Below, in pieces: positions 28,771 to 40,059 of a stretch of 43,709 nt of DNA. A program made the translations under genes and the position numbers. Every line of letters starts with the position of its first letter. The first letter of the stretch is position 1. The stretch covers positions 1 to 43,709 of the forward strand of contig JAAMPI010000312.1 of assembly GCA_013054445.1 (NCBI GenBank). The letters run 5' to 3'. The stretch comes from Cudoniella acicularis. Taxonomy: Eukaryota; Ascomycota; Leotiomycetes; Helotiales; Helotiaceae. Under the pieces are notes generated by a model. That model was given only the letters and a program-made list of their open reading frames with translations. It did no database searches and was not told the origin of the DNA.

Positions 28771-29610
28771 TTATATAAGGCAAGTAGCGATTGGAAACTC
28801 CTCTGGTTCCTCTGTTTCTGGAGACGTAGGTTGGTCTGGTATGACAGTAGTCTTGCTTCCTTGGGGATCACATAAGATCCTGTTAGCACACTCATTAGAC
28901 ATGTAGTATGTCTGGTACGTATCAACGGTCTTATGGCCAGCAAATTTCAGCCGGGCGGCGTTCGAATAGGGATAAGCTTGAACTTAAACTTAATAAGCAG
29001 GTGACGATATAAGTAGGATAGGAGCCTCACTCATCAATTCTTCCCTTCTACAGTCGATTGCCGTAAGCTTATTATAGCAACGTCGTTGAGCTTCGTTCGT
29101 CAGCTGTCGAGAGAGTAAGCTTGACTTTGGGTTCGCTCTAGTAGGGCCGACGTATATAGGCCATCGGAAGATAGGCACGCGTAGCATGTGGTCGACCCAT
29201 ACTGAGATATAGTGATTGTAGCCTAGGACTTCTAGGTTAAAAACCCCGTCGGCTGTTTCGTAATCCTTGATAGCTCCACTGGCGAGGGCTATGGCGAGAA
29301 CGAAGAGAATAGGATTCTGTGAGTTATAGATTGCCTTGGCATATCCTCTTTTCAAGTCTATTTGGATCTCTGGCTTCCCGTCCTGACCCCGTTCGACTCG
29401 TATGACTATGTCCTGCCAAATATCGTCAGCTTAAATGTCATTTGTAACCTATTAATAGAGGATACTCATACGATAGCGTAATCCTGTTTTAGTGATTCCT
29501 CGAGTTGATTCGGAGCCTGATGTTTAGATCTTTTTAGAGTCGCCGAATAGCGTAGCATGGGAAACAGACATCTCCTGCATATCGGAGTGAACACCGCAAT
29601 TCTGAAGCAT
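28771..29610 (-). pseudogene. Second DUF3435-type tyrosine recombinase, C-terminal catalytic part, RIP-mutated
   Basis: A single minus frame of 279 codons holds six stops (five TAA, one TAG). It includes IVIRVERGQDGKPEIQIDL, NPILFVLAIALASGAIKDYE, ISVWVDHMLRVPIFRWPIY and LSRQLTNEAQRRCYNKLTAI. IDCRREELM is the region of a catalytic Arg, and ARLKFAGHKTVDTYQTYYMS is the catalytic His followed by the nucleophilic Tyr region. Such enzymes cut and rejoin DNA through a Tyr intermediate. The catalytic His and a Tyr survive while other codons are lost. The N-terminal half normally present is missing or lies unrecognised upstream of 29610. It is a different subfamily from the recombinase at 21721 and has the opposite orientation. 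The CACCC array lies just past its 3' end. Confidence 0.7.
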
Positions 29611-29646
29611 TTTCTTTGTGGGAGTTGCTGCTTTCGGCTTTATTAA

Positions 29647-29735
29647 ATGAAGATGGATGAAGATGGATGAAGGTGGATGAGGATGGATAAAGAGGGCGAG
29701 GAGAGAAGATAGATAAAGATGGATGAAGATGGAAG
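29647..29735 (+). repeat. Minisatellite of GATGGATGAA units
   Basis: A purine-rich array of 10-base units (GATGGATGAA and variants such as GGTGGATGAG). It is interrupted in the middle by a diverged GAGGGCGAGGAG section. It separates the second recombinase from the stretch before the PAQR relic. Confidence 0.8.
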
Positions 29736-30102
29736 ACGGAAGATTGACGAGATTATATATGTGTAAGCCGATCCTTAGTGGCCGGAATTACATCATGCTT
29801 CGTGGTAGGATGAGCATCGCTCCAAAGCTGATCGCCGGGTAGATTTGTCCCGGTGACCCACGTTAAACTCTTTTATTAGCACAATCTCTGTCGCTACATG
29901 AATCTCATAATGATTACAGGCATACTCGTCCCTACGGCTGACGTATTGCCTTGCTTACATGAATGCCACTTTTTTGAGGCAGCCTACACCTTTAACACCA
30001 CTTCTCCTCGGTGTAATTTTGTGTTACAAGAACCTCGTAACGATCGGGCAGGCATTTTAGACGTAGTCATAAGTAATATTCCTAAGATAAGGAAACTTAT
30101 CT
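29736..30102. other. No supported gene
   Basis: A plus-strand frame at 29898-30134 overlaps the PAQR relic end and has no recognisable domain, so I leave it uncalled. Nothing else was seen. Confidence 0.4.
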
Positions 30103-30940
30103 TCAAGCACATAGATAAGCCTGTGAGTAGATAAAGCCGAAGGCGCTTAGCAATCCAAACATATAAATCAAACTAGTAAAGACAACTATAAAATAGAAAA
30201 TCTAGTGACTATATCCGTAAATGTCGTATCGTAGTCGGTACCATCTTTCTGGAATCCTTACTACATAAACTACGGCTCCTAGGAAATTGAGCATTGCCGT
30301 AATTAGCATGTATATCAGGCTCATCCTATAGTTCTAGATCTCCTAACCATGAATAATAAGCCCATGTGTTATAAAGACCATAGCCGAAAGGCCAAGGGAA
30401 GCGTATATCGCAGTTCGATATAGTCTGAGGGCTGGATGTCGAAACTTTAGGGCTAAGGTTGCTATAGTGCAAACCAAAGCCAAGACAGAGACTATAGCCT
30501 AGTATAGTTTCTATAGATTTAGATCGCAATAGAACCCGTAGTAAACCGAAGGGACTGTCGATCCCTATATAAGAATAGCGATTCCCAGATAGTCGAATTG
30601 GTTCTAGTACGTCGCCACCTTTTCGCTATGATTTGATATAGTATAGAAAGACGTAGAGAGGAAAAAACATAAGATTACCCCGAAGAAGAATATTATAAAG
30701 CCAATTATATCACCTACTTGAATGTCCGCGTGATAATTACGTGCTCTTACGTACACATATATAAGAAGAATTGCAAAAAGGACAGCGCCGAGGAGGTAGG
30801 AGTAGATGTTCACAATCTTATTATAGACGTGTTACAAGCTGCTTAGCGACTCCCGAAAAGATCTAGATATAGGCCGATATCTAGTAAGGATAAATTTGTT
30901 ATCTTGTTACCAGCTAGACAAGTCATTCTATCATAGGAGT
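30103..30940 (-). pseudogene. PAQR / haemolysin-III family membrane protein, RIP-mutated
   Basis: One minus frame with at least eight stops. The order matches fungal PAQR (Izh-type, adiponectin-receptor-like) proteins. It has QDNKFILTRYRPISRSF, then YNKIVNIYSYLLGAVLF where the family has a His-Asn-Glu and Ser-His motif. GVILCFFLSTSFYTISNHS, DYLGIAILI-stop-GSTVPSVYYGFYC, YASLGLSAMVFITHG and VVYVVRIPERWY follow. Last is a final helix where a Ser-His-Gln-x-x-x-His motif now reads SH-stop-IFY. His-to-Tyr and Glu-to-Lys changes hit the zinc-binding and conserved sites, exactly the RIP spectrum. PAQR proteins are seven-helix membrane receptors or ceramidase-like zinc hydrolases affecting lipid and zinc homeostasis. 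This copy cannot make a product. Confidence 0.8.
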
Positions 30941-31429
30941 ATATAGTGGCTACTTCGGCTTCTAGTCTGCTTAGATCTATGAGCTGTCGGCTGATCTATA
31001 GTGTCTCTCCGCAAGTGCAAATTTAGTTCGGACGCTATATCTAAAGCAATCATTTATTAGGAGAATGCCCCTTTAAAAATGTTTAAAACCCTTTATCGCG
31101 CTAAAAATTCGAATAGTCATTGTCGAGAAGTAATAGAGCCAGAAGAGGACCTTCTAAAAATAGATATTATAGCTTAAGGGTCTAAAAACGGCTCTATAAT
31201 ATATTACGCCTTCTTAAGCAAGCTAAGTGGCGCATTAGTGCCTATCCAAAACCCTTATAGCGATTTCTGGCTTTTGATCTCTTAGTACTATATATCAAAT
31301 GGCCCTAATCAGATCAAGTAACCTTAAACGCGGCAAGTAGAGAAGTAGGTATCGAGAAGAATTATCAAAGTATATTCGTAAGTTTATCTTTATGTATCTC
31401 TTTTAGTTCTTACTAATAAAACCTTAGAG

Positions 31430-32071
31430 GATAGAGTAGGAATATCAATTAAACTATCACAAGTTCGTCTTATAACGGGAACTGATAATCCTTACACGTA
31501 GAAGGTCTTGCCAGAGAAAAAGCACCTTTTCTCGAAAAACATAAGCGACCATTCGATCGGTATATATAAGGAATTATATAAAGGAATCAGTGTTACGTTC
31601 GAGGCTATGCCCGCAAGTATAGCAACCGGAACAGGTTCAATAGACTATATCCAGGAGATTCTTATGTCTATAGAGGTATAAAAACAGCTCAAGTTTCTAA
31701 ATCCAGCTAACAAACTTATTCAGTCTATACAAGTGAGCTTTAGTAGGAGGATAGATAAATTGCATAGAGAAAATGTAACGCTCAAACAAGAGCTAAAGCA
31801 ATAGAGGGATCAGGCCGCTACAGAATCCGAACTTCGACAACAGTTCGAGAAAGAACTGAAAGAGCTCACGATTGCTAATCAGATACTCTAGCAGGATTTA
31901 CAAAAGAGTGTAATGGTGGTAGATTGTTTCAGAAGCGACATATATAAGTACATTCACATAGTAAACGGGGTGATGCCGCTGATAGATAAGTTAAGGGCTG
32001 GATTGACATTAAATGAAGGTTCTGGTGAATTGGAGCTTTTACTAGGCCCCGTCGTACAAAGTCACACTTGA
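31430..32071 (+). pseudogene. Coiled-coil protein relic, unknown family
   Basis: One frame to a TGA at 32069 with four TAG/TAA stops. It reads LEDRVGISIKLSQVRLITGT, EKKHLFSKNISDHSIGIYK, TFEAMPASIATGTGSIDYIQ and then a clear coiled coil (RRIDKLHRENVTLKQELKQ, ESELRQQFEKELKELTIAN). A hydrophobic C-terminal helix (YKYIHIVNGVMPLIDKLRAG) follows. A GTAAGT donor at about 31379 with an ACTAAT branch suggests an intron just upstream and an earlier exon near 31130-31378. The family is unknown. The layout recalls small structural or DNA-binding cargo proteins. Confidence 0.5.
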
Positions 32072-32944
32072 CTTTTAAGCTACACTAGATAGACTTCGGC
32101 CAACTAACGTCTGTCCCTGCGTCCCGAGACGCACCCTATAGCGAGACGAATCTATAGTTTTAAAATTATAAAAACTTTCTTGGCAAGTCTATAAAGTTGT
32201 TGTTAATATGTTGTTTTCTTTACCTATTTCTCCCTATGGAAATCACTTAATAATAAAGAAAAGACTATAGTTAATCATGCTGTCGATCGTTTCAATCACG
32301 CTACCGATTGCCGCTTCGGCTGGTCCCCCCTGCTTAATTACGACTATTAGAGTTTCTTCAAGGTTCGGAGCACTTGGAGAAGGCTTCTATAAAGAAAGAA
32401 TATGGCTTCAAGTTTTGGAGATGCTTAGTAGAGGAAAGAGTACAGTCCGGGAGTTACGCCGTTCGAGGAGAGGGGTATGAACGCCACATGTTTTAGCTTC
32501 GGTATTTAGTGCTTAGTAATGTGCATTAGCCTGAGGCATAATATACTATATCCACGCCTGGTCTCGCTATATTTTCTTTAGCCACAGTTCTCAGTCCATC
32601 ATGTGTGTGGCGTGAAATGGTCACGCGTGTGACGTAACGTTCATCCTGCGTGCCAAGGTCGGAGATGTTTCCGCGGCCATTGCCACTTGGCAGACGGAAG
32701 AAGTGCGTGGAGCACGCACTGATGGAAAATCCCAACAGGGCTGGGCTATCGGCCGCCCAACTATCAACTCGCTTTTGTTGCACACAATCGGAAGGGAAAA
32801 GCCCCCCAACCCAAGACGCAGATCGATTCCTCAGGTGGACGCACTGATCGCCAGAGGTCTTCTTTCCCACCTCCACTTCAGTTATTTAAAGCCCGCGACA
32901 TCGCCATCGCCATCTCCTGTGCCCGCCTTCCCGGCCCTTCCGGA
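32072..32944. other. Transition from RIP-mutated to normal sequence
   Basis: TAG/CTA-rich sequence continues to roughly 32480. From about 32550 normal GC-rich sequence begins and serves as promoter region for the transcription-factor gene. Short open frames on both strands overlap each other and lack domains. Confidence 0.5.
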
Positions 32945-35480
32945 ATGAAACCAGTCTCTGGGAGCCAAAAGGCCGAGAAAGAAAGGAAGACAAATCACGT
33001 GATGACCCCCACCCGCGACGCACGGTTCCGAATGGCTGCTGCACTTCGGCAAATCCTCGCGGAGCTCGGCCTTGAACAATACTTCCCCGACTGCTTGCGT
33101 GCTGGATTTCACAACTGGGAGTCGCTCAGCCACATTACAGAGGCTCAACTTGCGGCCATCGATTTCCGTCTCGGACATCGCAGGAAGCTACAACGAGAAA
33201 TTGCCAGAAGGCGATTCCAGTGGCCTGATCATAGACCTTTGCCATCAGCGTTGGAATTGGAAGAGCAGAAGCAGGTGCTGCAGAGGACTACTCCTGGAGC
33301 CAATCCAGAATTGGTTGAAGAGTCATGGTAGGTCCTCCGTCGTGGTCCCGTTTAATCCCAGCCGTCGGCAATGCCTCGAGCTGTCAAATGCCTGGCTAGA
33401 TCCTCTAGGGGGGTCCAATATGCAGATCAAATCCGGCACATTTTGCTAACCTTCTGGAGCTATTCTCGATCAAGCGCGACCCAGTCGCCATGGTCTCGAG
33501 AGACGTGTTCATCTGACGCTACCGATATCGAAGTCCGACCAGATCAGGACTTACGGGATGTTGACCAGCCTCTTGTAGCCGATCTCCTACGCGCCAGCAG
33601 TCGCGCTTTCCCCGGCATTGTGAGTACGGCAGGCTCTTTGTCGAGGATGTCGTTCATTGACAGTACGTGGCAGGTTGCGCCGAACGGACCGGGAGGCCAA
33701 GGGAAAGAAGGAGCCTCTCGGATCCCGTACGTCTTGGATTACACGGAAATCCATGACCGCTTAGCAGCTGAGTACCAGCACCCTGAGGCTCGTGCAACAA
33801 CCAGTTTGGTGGACGAAGTATTCCATGTCGTTTTTCCTGACTCCAAAGTCTCTCTACTACAGGGGGACTTTCTGGCTAATGACGTCGATGTTTTGGATCG
33901 ACCCGCCAAAATCCAATCAGTCGAACTATTCTTCGAATCGTTCTTGCAAAATGTCAACCATGTATTATTTCTCTTCAGCGAATTCGCGCTGCGGCAGCGC
34001 TTCCGCCCTAGCGAGTGCCAACCGGAGGAGAATCTTCCCGTGGATATGTGCCTGGTTCTAGCGCTAGGCGCAAAGTACGGCATTGCCCAAGTAAGCGGGG
34101 CACAGAATGAGTGGTACGCAACAGCTCGGCGGCGGCTCGTGAGCGAAGATTTCCAGGACGATATGTGGATGATGCGCGTTTTGACGATGATATGCATCTT
34201 CGAAATCGACGACGATGTCAATGTCTCTTACCGCTTCCTCGGTGAGAGAGCAACGTCTGAAGCCGATAGCTAGGGCCTTGAACTGACTCCCTTTTCAGAT
34301 GCTGCCGTGAGCATTGGTTTGGCTAATGGGTTCGATGCCGAAGCCACTCCTCTGGACACGGTAGATGAGGCAGACCGTTCTCAGTGGCTGCGGGTCTGGG
34401 AAACAATCCGGTTTCTGAACATGTAAAGTACCTCCTTACAGTGATAGCTATGGGGCTTGCTGACCGAGAGAGATAGTTGGTTTCTTGTTCTGCCTCGGGT
34501 TCCTACCAGACGACTATCGGATCTGCAGTACTCCTTAGACGTAGAGGTGTGTGACCAGATAAGTCTAGCTGAGAGCCTATTAATCTGAGTGACGTTGTCC
34601 GAAGTAGCAACCTCCGTTGGTCTCCGAAGAATGCTGCAACGGCCGCTTAGTTCAGATGAGCATGACTGCTGTCAGCGGCCTCCTCAGAGAAGTCGCCCAA
34701 GATCGGCGTGACCCATCTAAAGCTGCCTCTACATCCCTATACACTGCCCATCTCATGGCCTTGGAATCGTGGTACTCAAGATCTCCACTCTATCTGCGTT
34801 TGCGAACGCCGAGCTTAGAAGATCTTAGAATAGTTCAGTCGGGGGCAAATGACAGGCAGAAGGCGGGGATAGTAAGCACCTTTCCTATGTGACTATTGAT
34901 AATATGATTTCAAACTAAGCGCTTGCCAAGTTAAATGTTCAATCTTTATTCCTAGGCACTATGTGCGAACTATTACAGCCTGCGTTAATAGCGCAGCTGA
35001 AGTCGTTGCCGTTGTCATCTCATAAGAACGACTTAGTGGTCTATGCTCATCGATGGTATGCGCCCCCGCCCCCCGGTCCGTTTGGTTCAAATCCAGATCG
35101 TGTGAGTGACAACTGATCATTTCCTAGCGTTCAGTCGGCCACTATCCTCATACGCCTCTGCGATGAGATAGCGTCGGCCTACCCACTCTCAGCCTCCTGG
35201 GTTGCCCAGTAATTTCCAATTCTTAGTAAATCCTCAATCGGATGCTAATCTTTGACTCAGGCACTTCCTTTTCAACGCAGCACTCATCGTTATACTCGAT
35301 ATGAAGAGAGCTAGGACATTCCGAGAAGAGTTCGTTTCCCTTCAAGAGAGCATCGCATGCATCAAGGCTGCCGAAAGGTTGCTCTGGCAAAGCTCAAGAG
35401 GAAGCACGTCCCCGCATCCGTATGCTGTCATTGTACGGCTGCTCTGCAGAGGTGCCGGCCTGCCAGATGACCTGCGATGA
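32945..35480 (+). CDS. SAM-domain plus fungal transcription-factor-domain protein, at least 7 exons, frame break in one exon
   Basis: Exon 1 encodes a SAM domain (LRQILAELGLEQYFPDCLRA, then ITEAQLAAIDFRLGHRRKL). Intron 33328-33408 joins W to GVQYADQIRHILL in phase. Exon 2 (33409-34241) holds the fungal-specific transcription-factor homology region (VELFFESFLQNVNHVLFLFS, VDMCLVLALGAKYG, MRVLTMICIFEIDD). Introns 34242-34298, 34423-34476, 34872-34955, 35056-35127 and 35209-35260 all give consistent phases and conserved joins such as RFL-DAAVSIGLANG, NI-WFLVLPRVPTRR, CELLQPALIAQLKS and WVAQ-HFLFNAALIVILDM. In the exon at 34477-34871 the frame meets a TGA at 34586. The conserved text continues in another frame (VQMSMTAVSGLLREVAQ) and the original phase is right again at 34871. 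So there is an unresolved intron or a pair of compensating indels. No Zn2Cys6 cluster was found. It is a nuclear regulator by family, and its target is unknown. Confidence 0.65.
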
Positions 35481-36600
35481 GGACACCGGGTACCCAGTGG
35501 CGCCAGCTCGACGCTCCACCCCTCGCCAGCTCACGACGTCTTACCCGTGTGTGTGTGTGTGTCCGTATATCCGCGTGATACAAGGCTAGGCGCTTCAGCA
35601 CTTAGGGCACGTAGAGGTCCTCGCAGTACTCTTCCGCCCACCGGCGGATCTCCGCCGAGGATTGGTAATGACAGAATATAGTTATTCGGAACGCAGCACC
35701 GTTGGCTGGCACATCCTTCGGTGGTCGTGAGGCTGTTAATGCTTCGCTCGCTGCGAGATCTGGGTCCGCGCCTCTTTGATAAGCCTTTGGGTTGCAGATA
35801 GTGTATTTAGAGGATCGGGCGGAATCTCTAGACGCGAGAGGGACCCTTGGTGAGCTTGTGTCGCTGGGTATTGGACGACCGATAAACGGTGTTGCCTCTT
35901 ATCGCTATCACCATCGTGCCACGCCGTTGTCATCTGAGCTGCTGATACCGTCTTCACAAAGTCAGCGTCGCCTTGCGTACTGGTGCCGGGCTCCTCTCGG
36001 CAGTCTTTCGACCCTTACGAACTCTGTCATCGATAAGGTCATCTTCGAGTTCGTCAGCAATTTTGCAAGAGGAGCGGGAGGCTATGTCTGAAAATCGAGT
36101 TCGTGCTAGGCAGAGCGTGAAACAATTTGGGAGAAAAGCTGAAAGCCGGAAGTGCAAAGCCGGAAAGTTCGTCGCTCTAGAAGCATTTGTTGGCTGCGCA
36201 CAGGGCCACTTTTTTGCTCTGATCGGAGGATATCGGGAAACGGGAATTTTCCGGCAAAGCGCGTAGCCACAAACGTCGCAGCAGATCTTATTACGATATA
36301 ATTTTATCGAGGTTACTAATCACACACCGCCGCTGAGCAGGATCCTTGATCGCTTGATTGGAGGAGGTACTAACCTATGTGGCAACGGCGCATGACATGG
36401 CACATTATGGCCGCCACAATCGTGGCAATTAGCATCTTAGCTTTGTAATAGAACCTGGATATCTTATCTAATCGTTCTATGTGTTTGTACGGTGAAAATT
36501 TTTTAATGGTGGTGTTAGAAGTCGAGAGGTCCTATTATAGTGTGAAAGGAGACCCTCTATAAATTGAAGAGGGCGGCGACGACGTAATAATAATTTTCGG
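35481..36600. other. Normal-composition spacer, no confident gene
   Basis: A (GT)n microsatellite lies near 35550-35562. Open frames at 35736-35957 on minus and 35973-36266 on plus have no recognised domain and overlap each other. Composition turns TAG/CTA-rich after about 36280. Confidence 0.4.
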
Positions 36601-36822
36601 AATTGATAAGTTAGAAGTGTTCGGGGGAGGTATACTATATAGTAAAATGAAATTGAATAGGAATTTTAACACGTTCACGTATTTAGAGCCGCTTGAAGTT
36701 GAAGTACTTATAATTTGTCTCGCTACGGGGTGCGTCAGTTAGAGATTGGAAGAAGAAGTGATAGTAGCATGCTTAATTATAAAAGCTGGCTGTCTAGGTG
36801 TTCTTATATAGACAATAGACCT

Positions 36823-36843
36823 GGCTGCCTAGTATAGGCAGCC
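36823..36843. repeat. Perfect hairpin with 9-base arms
   Basis: GGCTGCCTA and TAGGCAGCC flank a three-base loop (GTA). A related GGCTGTCTAGG lies 35 bases upstream. It may be the end of a small inverted-repeat element or part of a stem. No function is assigned. Confidence 0.5.
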
Positions 36844-37322
36844 ACACGTGATCTGGGATCCAACAGCGTCTCGGCACGCAGGGATAGACGTTAGTAGGAT
36901 ATAAATAATTCAATTAACTGAAAAGGGCTATGTGAATGAGAATACTTGTAGAGAAAGCTGTGACTAAGCCATGATGCAGGCGGCGGAGCTCTCCCGAACC
37001 ATTGCACTCGCTACTTTCGGGTGTGCTAATTTATCACCAAAGATCAGGAAGCAAGTAGGTGCTGAAAGGGGATCCCTACGCGCGGAAGCATCCAAGCCCA
37101 GGTTCTCCTTCAGCCTTTCGGGTGACCGGTTTCGGCCCTGACACCGTTTTGGTTCCCAACCCAGAATTTCATAAAGACCAGACAATCAGAAGTATTTTGA
37201 ATTCAAATAATCGAACCTATGTTTAAATAACAGTTGCGACTAAAAGTTTGAAATCAGAAGACATGACAACTTCCCCCTTTCTCTATCGCATTATATCTTA
37301 CTTTGTCTCGGACCTCGTGCCA
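36844..37322. other. No feature recognised
   Basis: A 56-codon plus frame at 36971-37141 and an overlapping minus frame show no domain. The sequence is only lightly RIP-affected. Confidence 0.4.
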
Positions 37323-37612
37323 GGTGTTGGTTTTTCAGCGATAATTCTATTAATTCTACAGTGAGAAGTGCCCTAATATATAGTGATCCCCTAGCTATCA
37401 AAGCCCCTGAATCACATGCTAGAAACGCAAAATAAGCTGAAGTCAGGCCCCTGGCTAGCTGACTTTACAGGGCTTCTAGCGCCCTATATACCTGAAAACA
37501 AGCCCCTGTGGTGCTGAAAGCTAGGCTTCAGCTCCTTCAGCTTCGGGGTCCCTGACCCCTAGCAGAGCTGAACCACCTGAACACCCCTGTATAGCTGACT
37601 ATATCCAACACC
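37323..37612. mobile_element. Possible small inverted-repeat element (MITE-like), about 290 bases
   Basis: Ends are GGTGTTGG...TCAGC and, inverted, GGTGTTGGATATAGTCAGC. The body is rich in GCTGA/TCAGC words and CCCCTG phrases and encodes nothing. No target-site duplication is obvious, so the borders are uncertain. Confidence 0.35.
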
Positions 37613-37965
37613 AGGTTCTGGTGACAGTGCTGGCATCTAGTGCCAAGGCAAATACTGCGATCGTTTCGGCCAAAGCCTATTTCTTTCCGTCTCTATAGCA
37701 TCCACTAAGCTCCAGAGACTCTCGTTGACTTGGGTAATGTGTGCCCCACCCACTGTCCCAACTAGCAGAGATGGGATGTCTGCACGTGTAATATTAAAGT
37801 GTAGAAAAGAAAGTTGATTCTATTGGTGTGAATAAATCCTAGTTTTTATGCAATATTACCCTTCTAGATGTGGCTCGCTGGAATTTCAGACTATAAAGTA
37901 GCAACAAAATAACAGAACCTGAAGAGAGAGAGGGGGGGTTGAGAAACTACTTGCTATGAGCCCCC

Positions 37966-38289
37966 TTATATAAAGATTGACATAAAAATCGTCAATAGCA
38001 TCATAACTCTAGCACAAGCAACAGCTCCCATGCACTAGCCAGTCACATCCCCTTTCTCTATCCCTACAATCGAATCAAAAGCCTATATCTCCGATTGTGC
38101 TTGGTGTAGAATAGCAGTGGGTATAACAAAAGGAACAAAGCATAATATAGCCAATAAACAGACTCCTAATCTCAGAAAGAAAGCTACAGTAGAAAGTATT
38201 AAATAGACAAACATAGCTGCCATAACAGTTAAGAATCCTAAGCCGAAAACAAAAGAGCTTTAAATAATCGTAGGTGTGACTTTCGCCAT
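37966..38289 (-). pseudogene. Small membrane or secreted protein relic, RIP-mutated
   Basis: The minus frame from the ATG at 38289 runs 107 codons with three stops (TAA, TAG, TAG). It encodes two strong hydrophobic segments, SFVFGLGFLTVMAAMFVYLI and LGVCLLAILCFVPFVIPTAI, then a short tail and another hydrophobic end (VMMLLTIFMSIFI). The family is not recognised. Stops fit former Gln or Trp codons. Confidence 0.5.
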
Positions 38290-38724
38290 AATCCCTTCTA
38301 GCGGTTGAAGAGACTAGACGACTTCGTCGCCGATAAAGCTTGTGATATTTTTTGGTATTATATCAGAAATGTTTAATAGTAATTTGTAACATGTGGTATT
38401 ATAAACAAACCTAACGTAAAATTGCTTAGTGCCTAACGAACAATTTCTTAGAATCGATGCCCTAATTGTATTGAGATCGGAAGCAGCAGCGCCTATGCCA
38501 CTCTAAACCTTGCTAGCAGCAGCCGGAAGAGCTGCTGTTAGGGCGCTTGCGGCGCTCTAAGCTTGGCTTTAGAGCGGTTGAATAAGGTCGGGAATGGCGC
38601 GCGGCTTGATTGAGAGGTTTGGTAGATAGATATTAGTAAAATTATTAAAGTTAAACTGCGGTTAATAATTTATTAGCTAAAATAAGAAGGGAAGGGGGAT
38701 AGAGTTCGTACGGTTAAAGTTATA
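38290..38724. other. No gene; local hairpins
   Basis: Around 38483-38580 a CAGCAGC...GCTGCTG pair and CTCTAAGC/GCTTTAGAG-like words form weak stem potential. Nothing else was recognised. Confidence 0.3.
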
Positions 38725-38991
38725 ATGCCTGCTTTCGTAGTCTTGTCCTAGGCGAGTAAATTGATCGCCAACACCGTATAATAGAGAGCAGTAGAGGAGA
38801 AGACCACCAGGGCCGCTATTTTTAGTGAGCTTTTGATTTATAGTATTGTAAGACGTGAATTTAAAGCTGATTTGAAATTGAGTAAGCCCGAACTTAGCTA
38901 TAGCGAGAGCGTATACTTAGAAATAAATACGATTCAGGGTAGAGTATCCTTAAACGGCTCCGGTCTAAGATCAGAATTTGCGTCCGTATAG
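38725..38991 (+). pseudogene. Unknown small protein relic
   Basis: The frame from the ATG at 38725 reads 88 codons with three stops in the first 20 codons (one TAG, then adjacent TAA and TAG). A clean stretch follows (FSELLIYSIVRREFKADLKL, then SKPELSYSESVYLEINTIQG). It is rich in charged residues and has no known domain. Composition and stop type fit a RIP-mutated gene. Confidence 0.35.
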
Positions 38992-39199
38992 AACTAAAAA
39001 TAGTATATTTAGTATCTACCTAATCGTAGGGCCTATTCTGGCACCTGAGGATCCTATTTCTCCTACCAGTACCCCTGCTTCTAGAAGTGGTGCTGACGAG
39101 TTATATTTCGCCTAAATATATCGTCTTCCTATATATAAGCCACTAAGGCTTATTTCCTAGTTAGTAAGTCTTCTGATTTATCTATCGACCTACGACAAA

Positions 39200-39830
39200 A
39201 TGGCGAGTACTCTACAAGCGCAAGTCGACGATTATCATAACGAGGAGAACGTTTAGATTCGTTACAAGGCAAGACTATACAATCTGACGGACAGTAGCTT
39301 TCACATAATGATATAACCTAAAGTTTTATTGACTAGAAACAGTAACAAATCCTAAGTGTCTAAAAGTACTACTTTCCACGTTGAGAAACCAAATAGACAT
39401 ATATCCTTAAAGGCCTCTTACCAAAACCAATTCTTTATATAGCTTGCCTATTGATCTTGACCCTGGCTTCGGGAATATTAGCCGGCAGCTACGCCAACTT
39501 CTCATCATGACTCTGTCCCTCCAGCATCAGCCTGCCATACGTCAAGTCCTTAAAGCCATCGGCACGTGTGTCGCTAAAAGTATTGTCGGAATATTCGGGA
39601 CTCGTGTCTTAAATAACATTATTATTGAGTTTATAATTTCGAATCGTGATATCATTGTTACGGAAAATGAAATAGGCGAAAACAATACCGAACCTTCTTT
39701 AGGGGTATACGGCCGGCGGAGGGTAAAAGGAGAGGATATCTTTAGTATCTATAGTATCTATAGTAATTTTGTTATGGCGGAAGACTTGAGGCGCGAAATA
39801 AAACATTTCGAGATAACTAAAACATATTAG
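39200..39830 (+). pseudogene. Unknown gene relic in two frames
   Basis: From the ATG at 39200 one frame reads MASTLQAQVDDYHNEENV, stop, IRYKARLYNLTDSSFHIMI, stop, and later STTFHVEKPNRHISLKASYQ. From about 39417 a second frame stays open to 39830 with QLLIMTLSLQHQPAIRQVLK and AIGTCVAKSIVGIFGTRVLN. The TATATAG at about 39435-39441 could be an intron acceptor linking them. No family is recognised. The second part is unusually free of stops for this block. Confidence 0.35.
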
Positions 39831-40059
39831 ACGCTAATTAAGATTTTTAAAGGAAGCTTACGCGTCGAAAGATTCGTTTTTACTTCGGTGAAGTAAGTTG
39901 TCTCGTAAGAATTAGGAGAGAACTAAACTCTTTTCAAACTTATACAAACTTATATTAATAGTTCAGATCCCTTCGAGTTTTATGGCTTCTGAGGGTGATG
40001 AGATTCTTGTGTGTATCTTAAGCGCACTAAGTCGTCTAGTCTGTACACTATATAACCCT

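Noticed and set aside
29898..30134. 78-codon plus frame
   Set aside because: It overlaps the end of the PAQR relic, has no domain, and sits in a region where the other strand is clearly coding-derived.
35083..35100. TTTGG-TTCAAAT-CCAGA, a plausible T-arm
   Set aside because: The stem pairs, but no matching acceptor strands exist at tRNA distance and the site falls in an intron of the transcription-factor gene.
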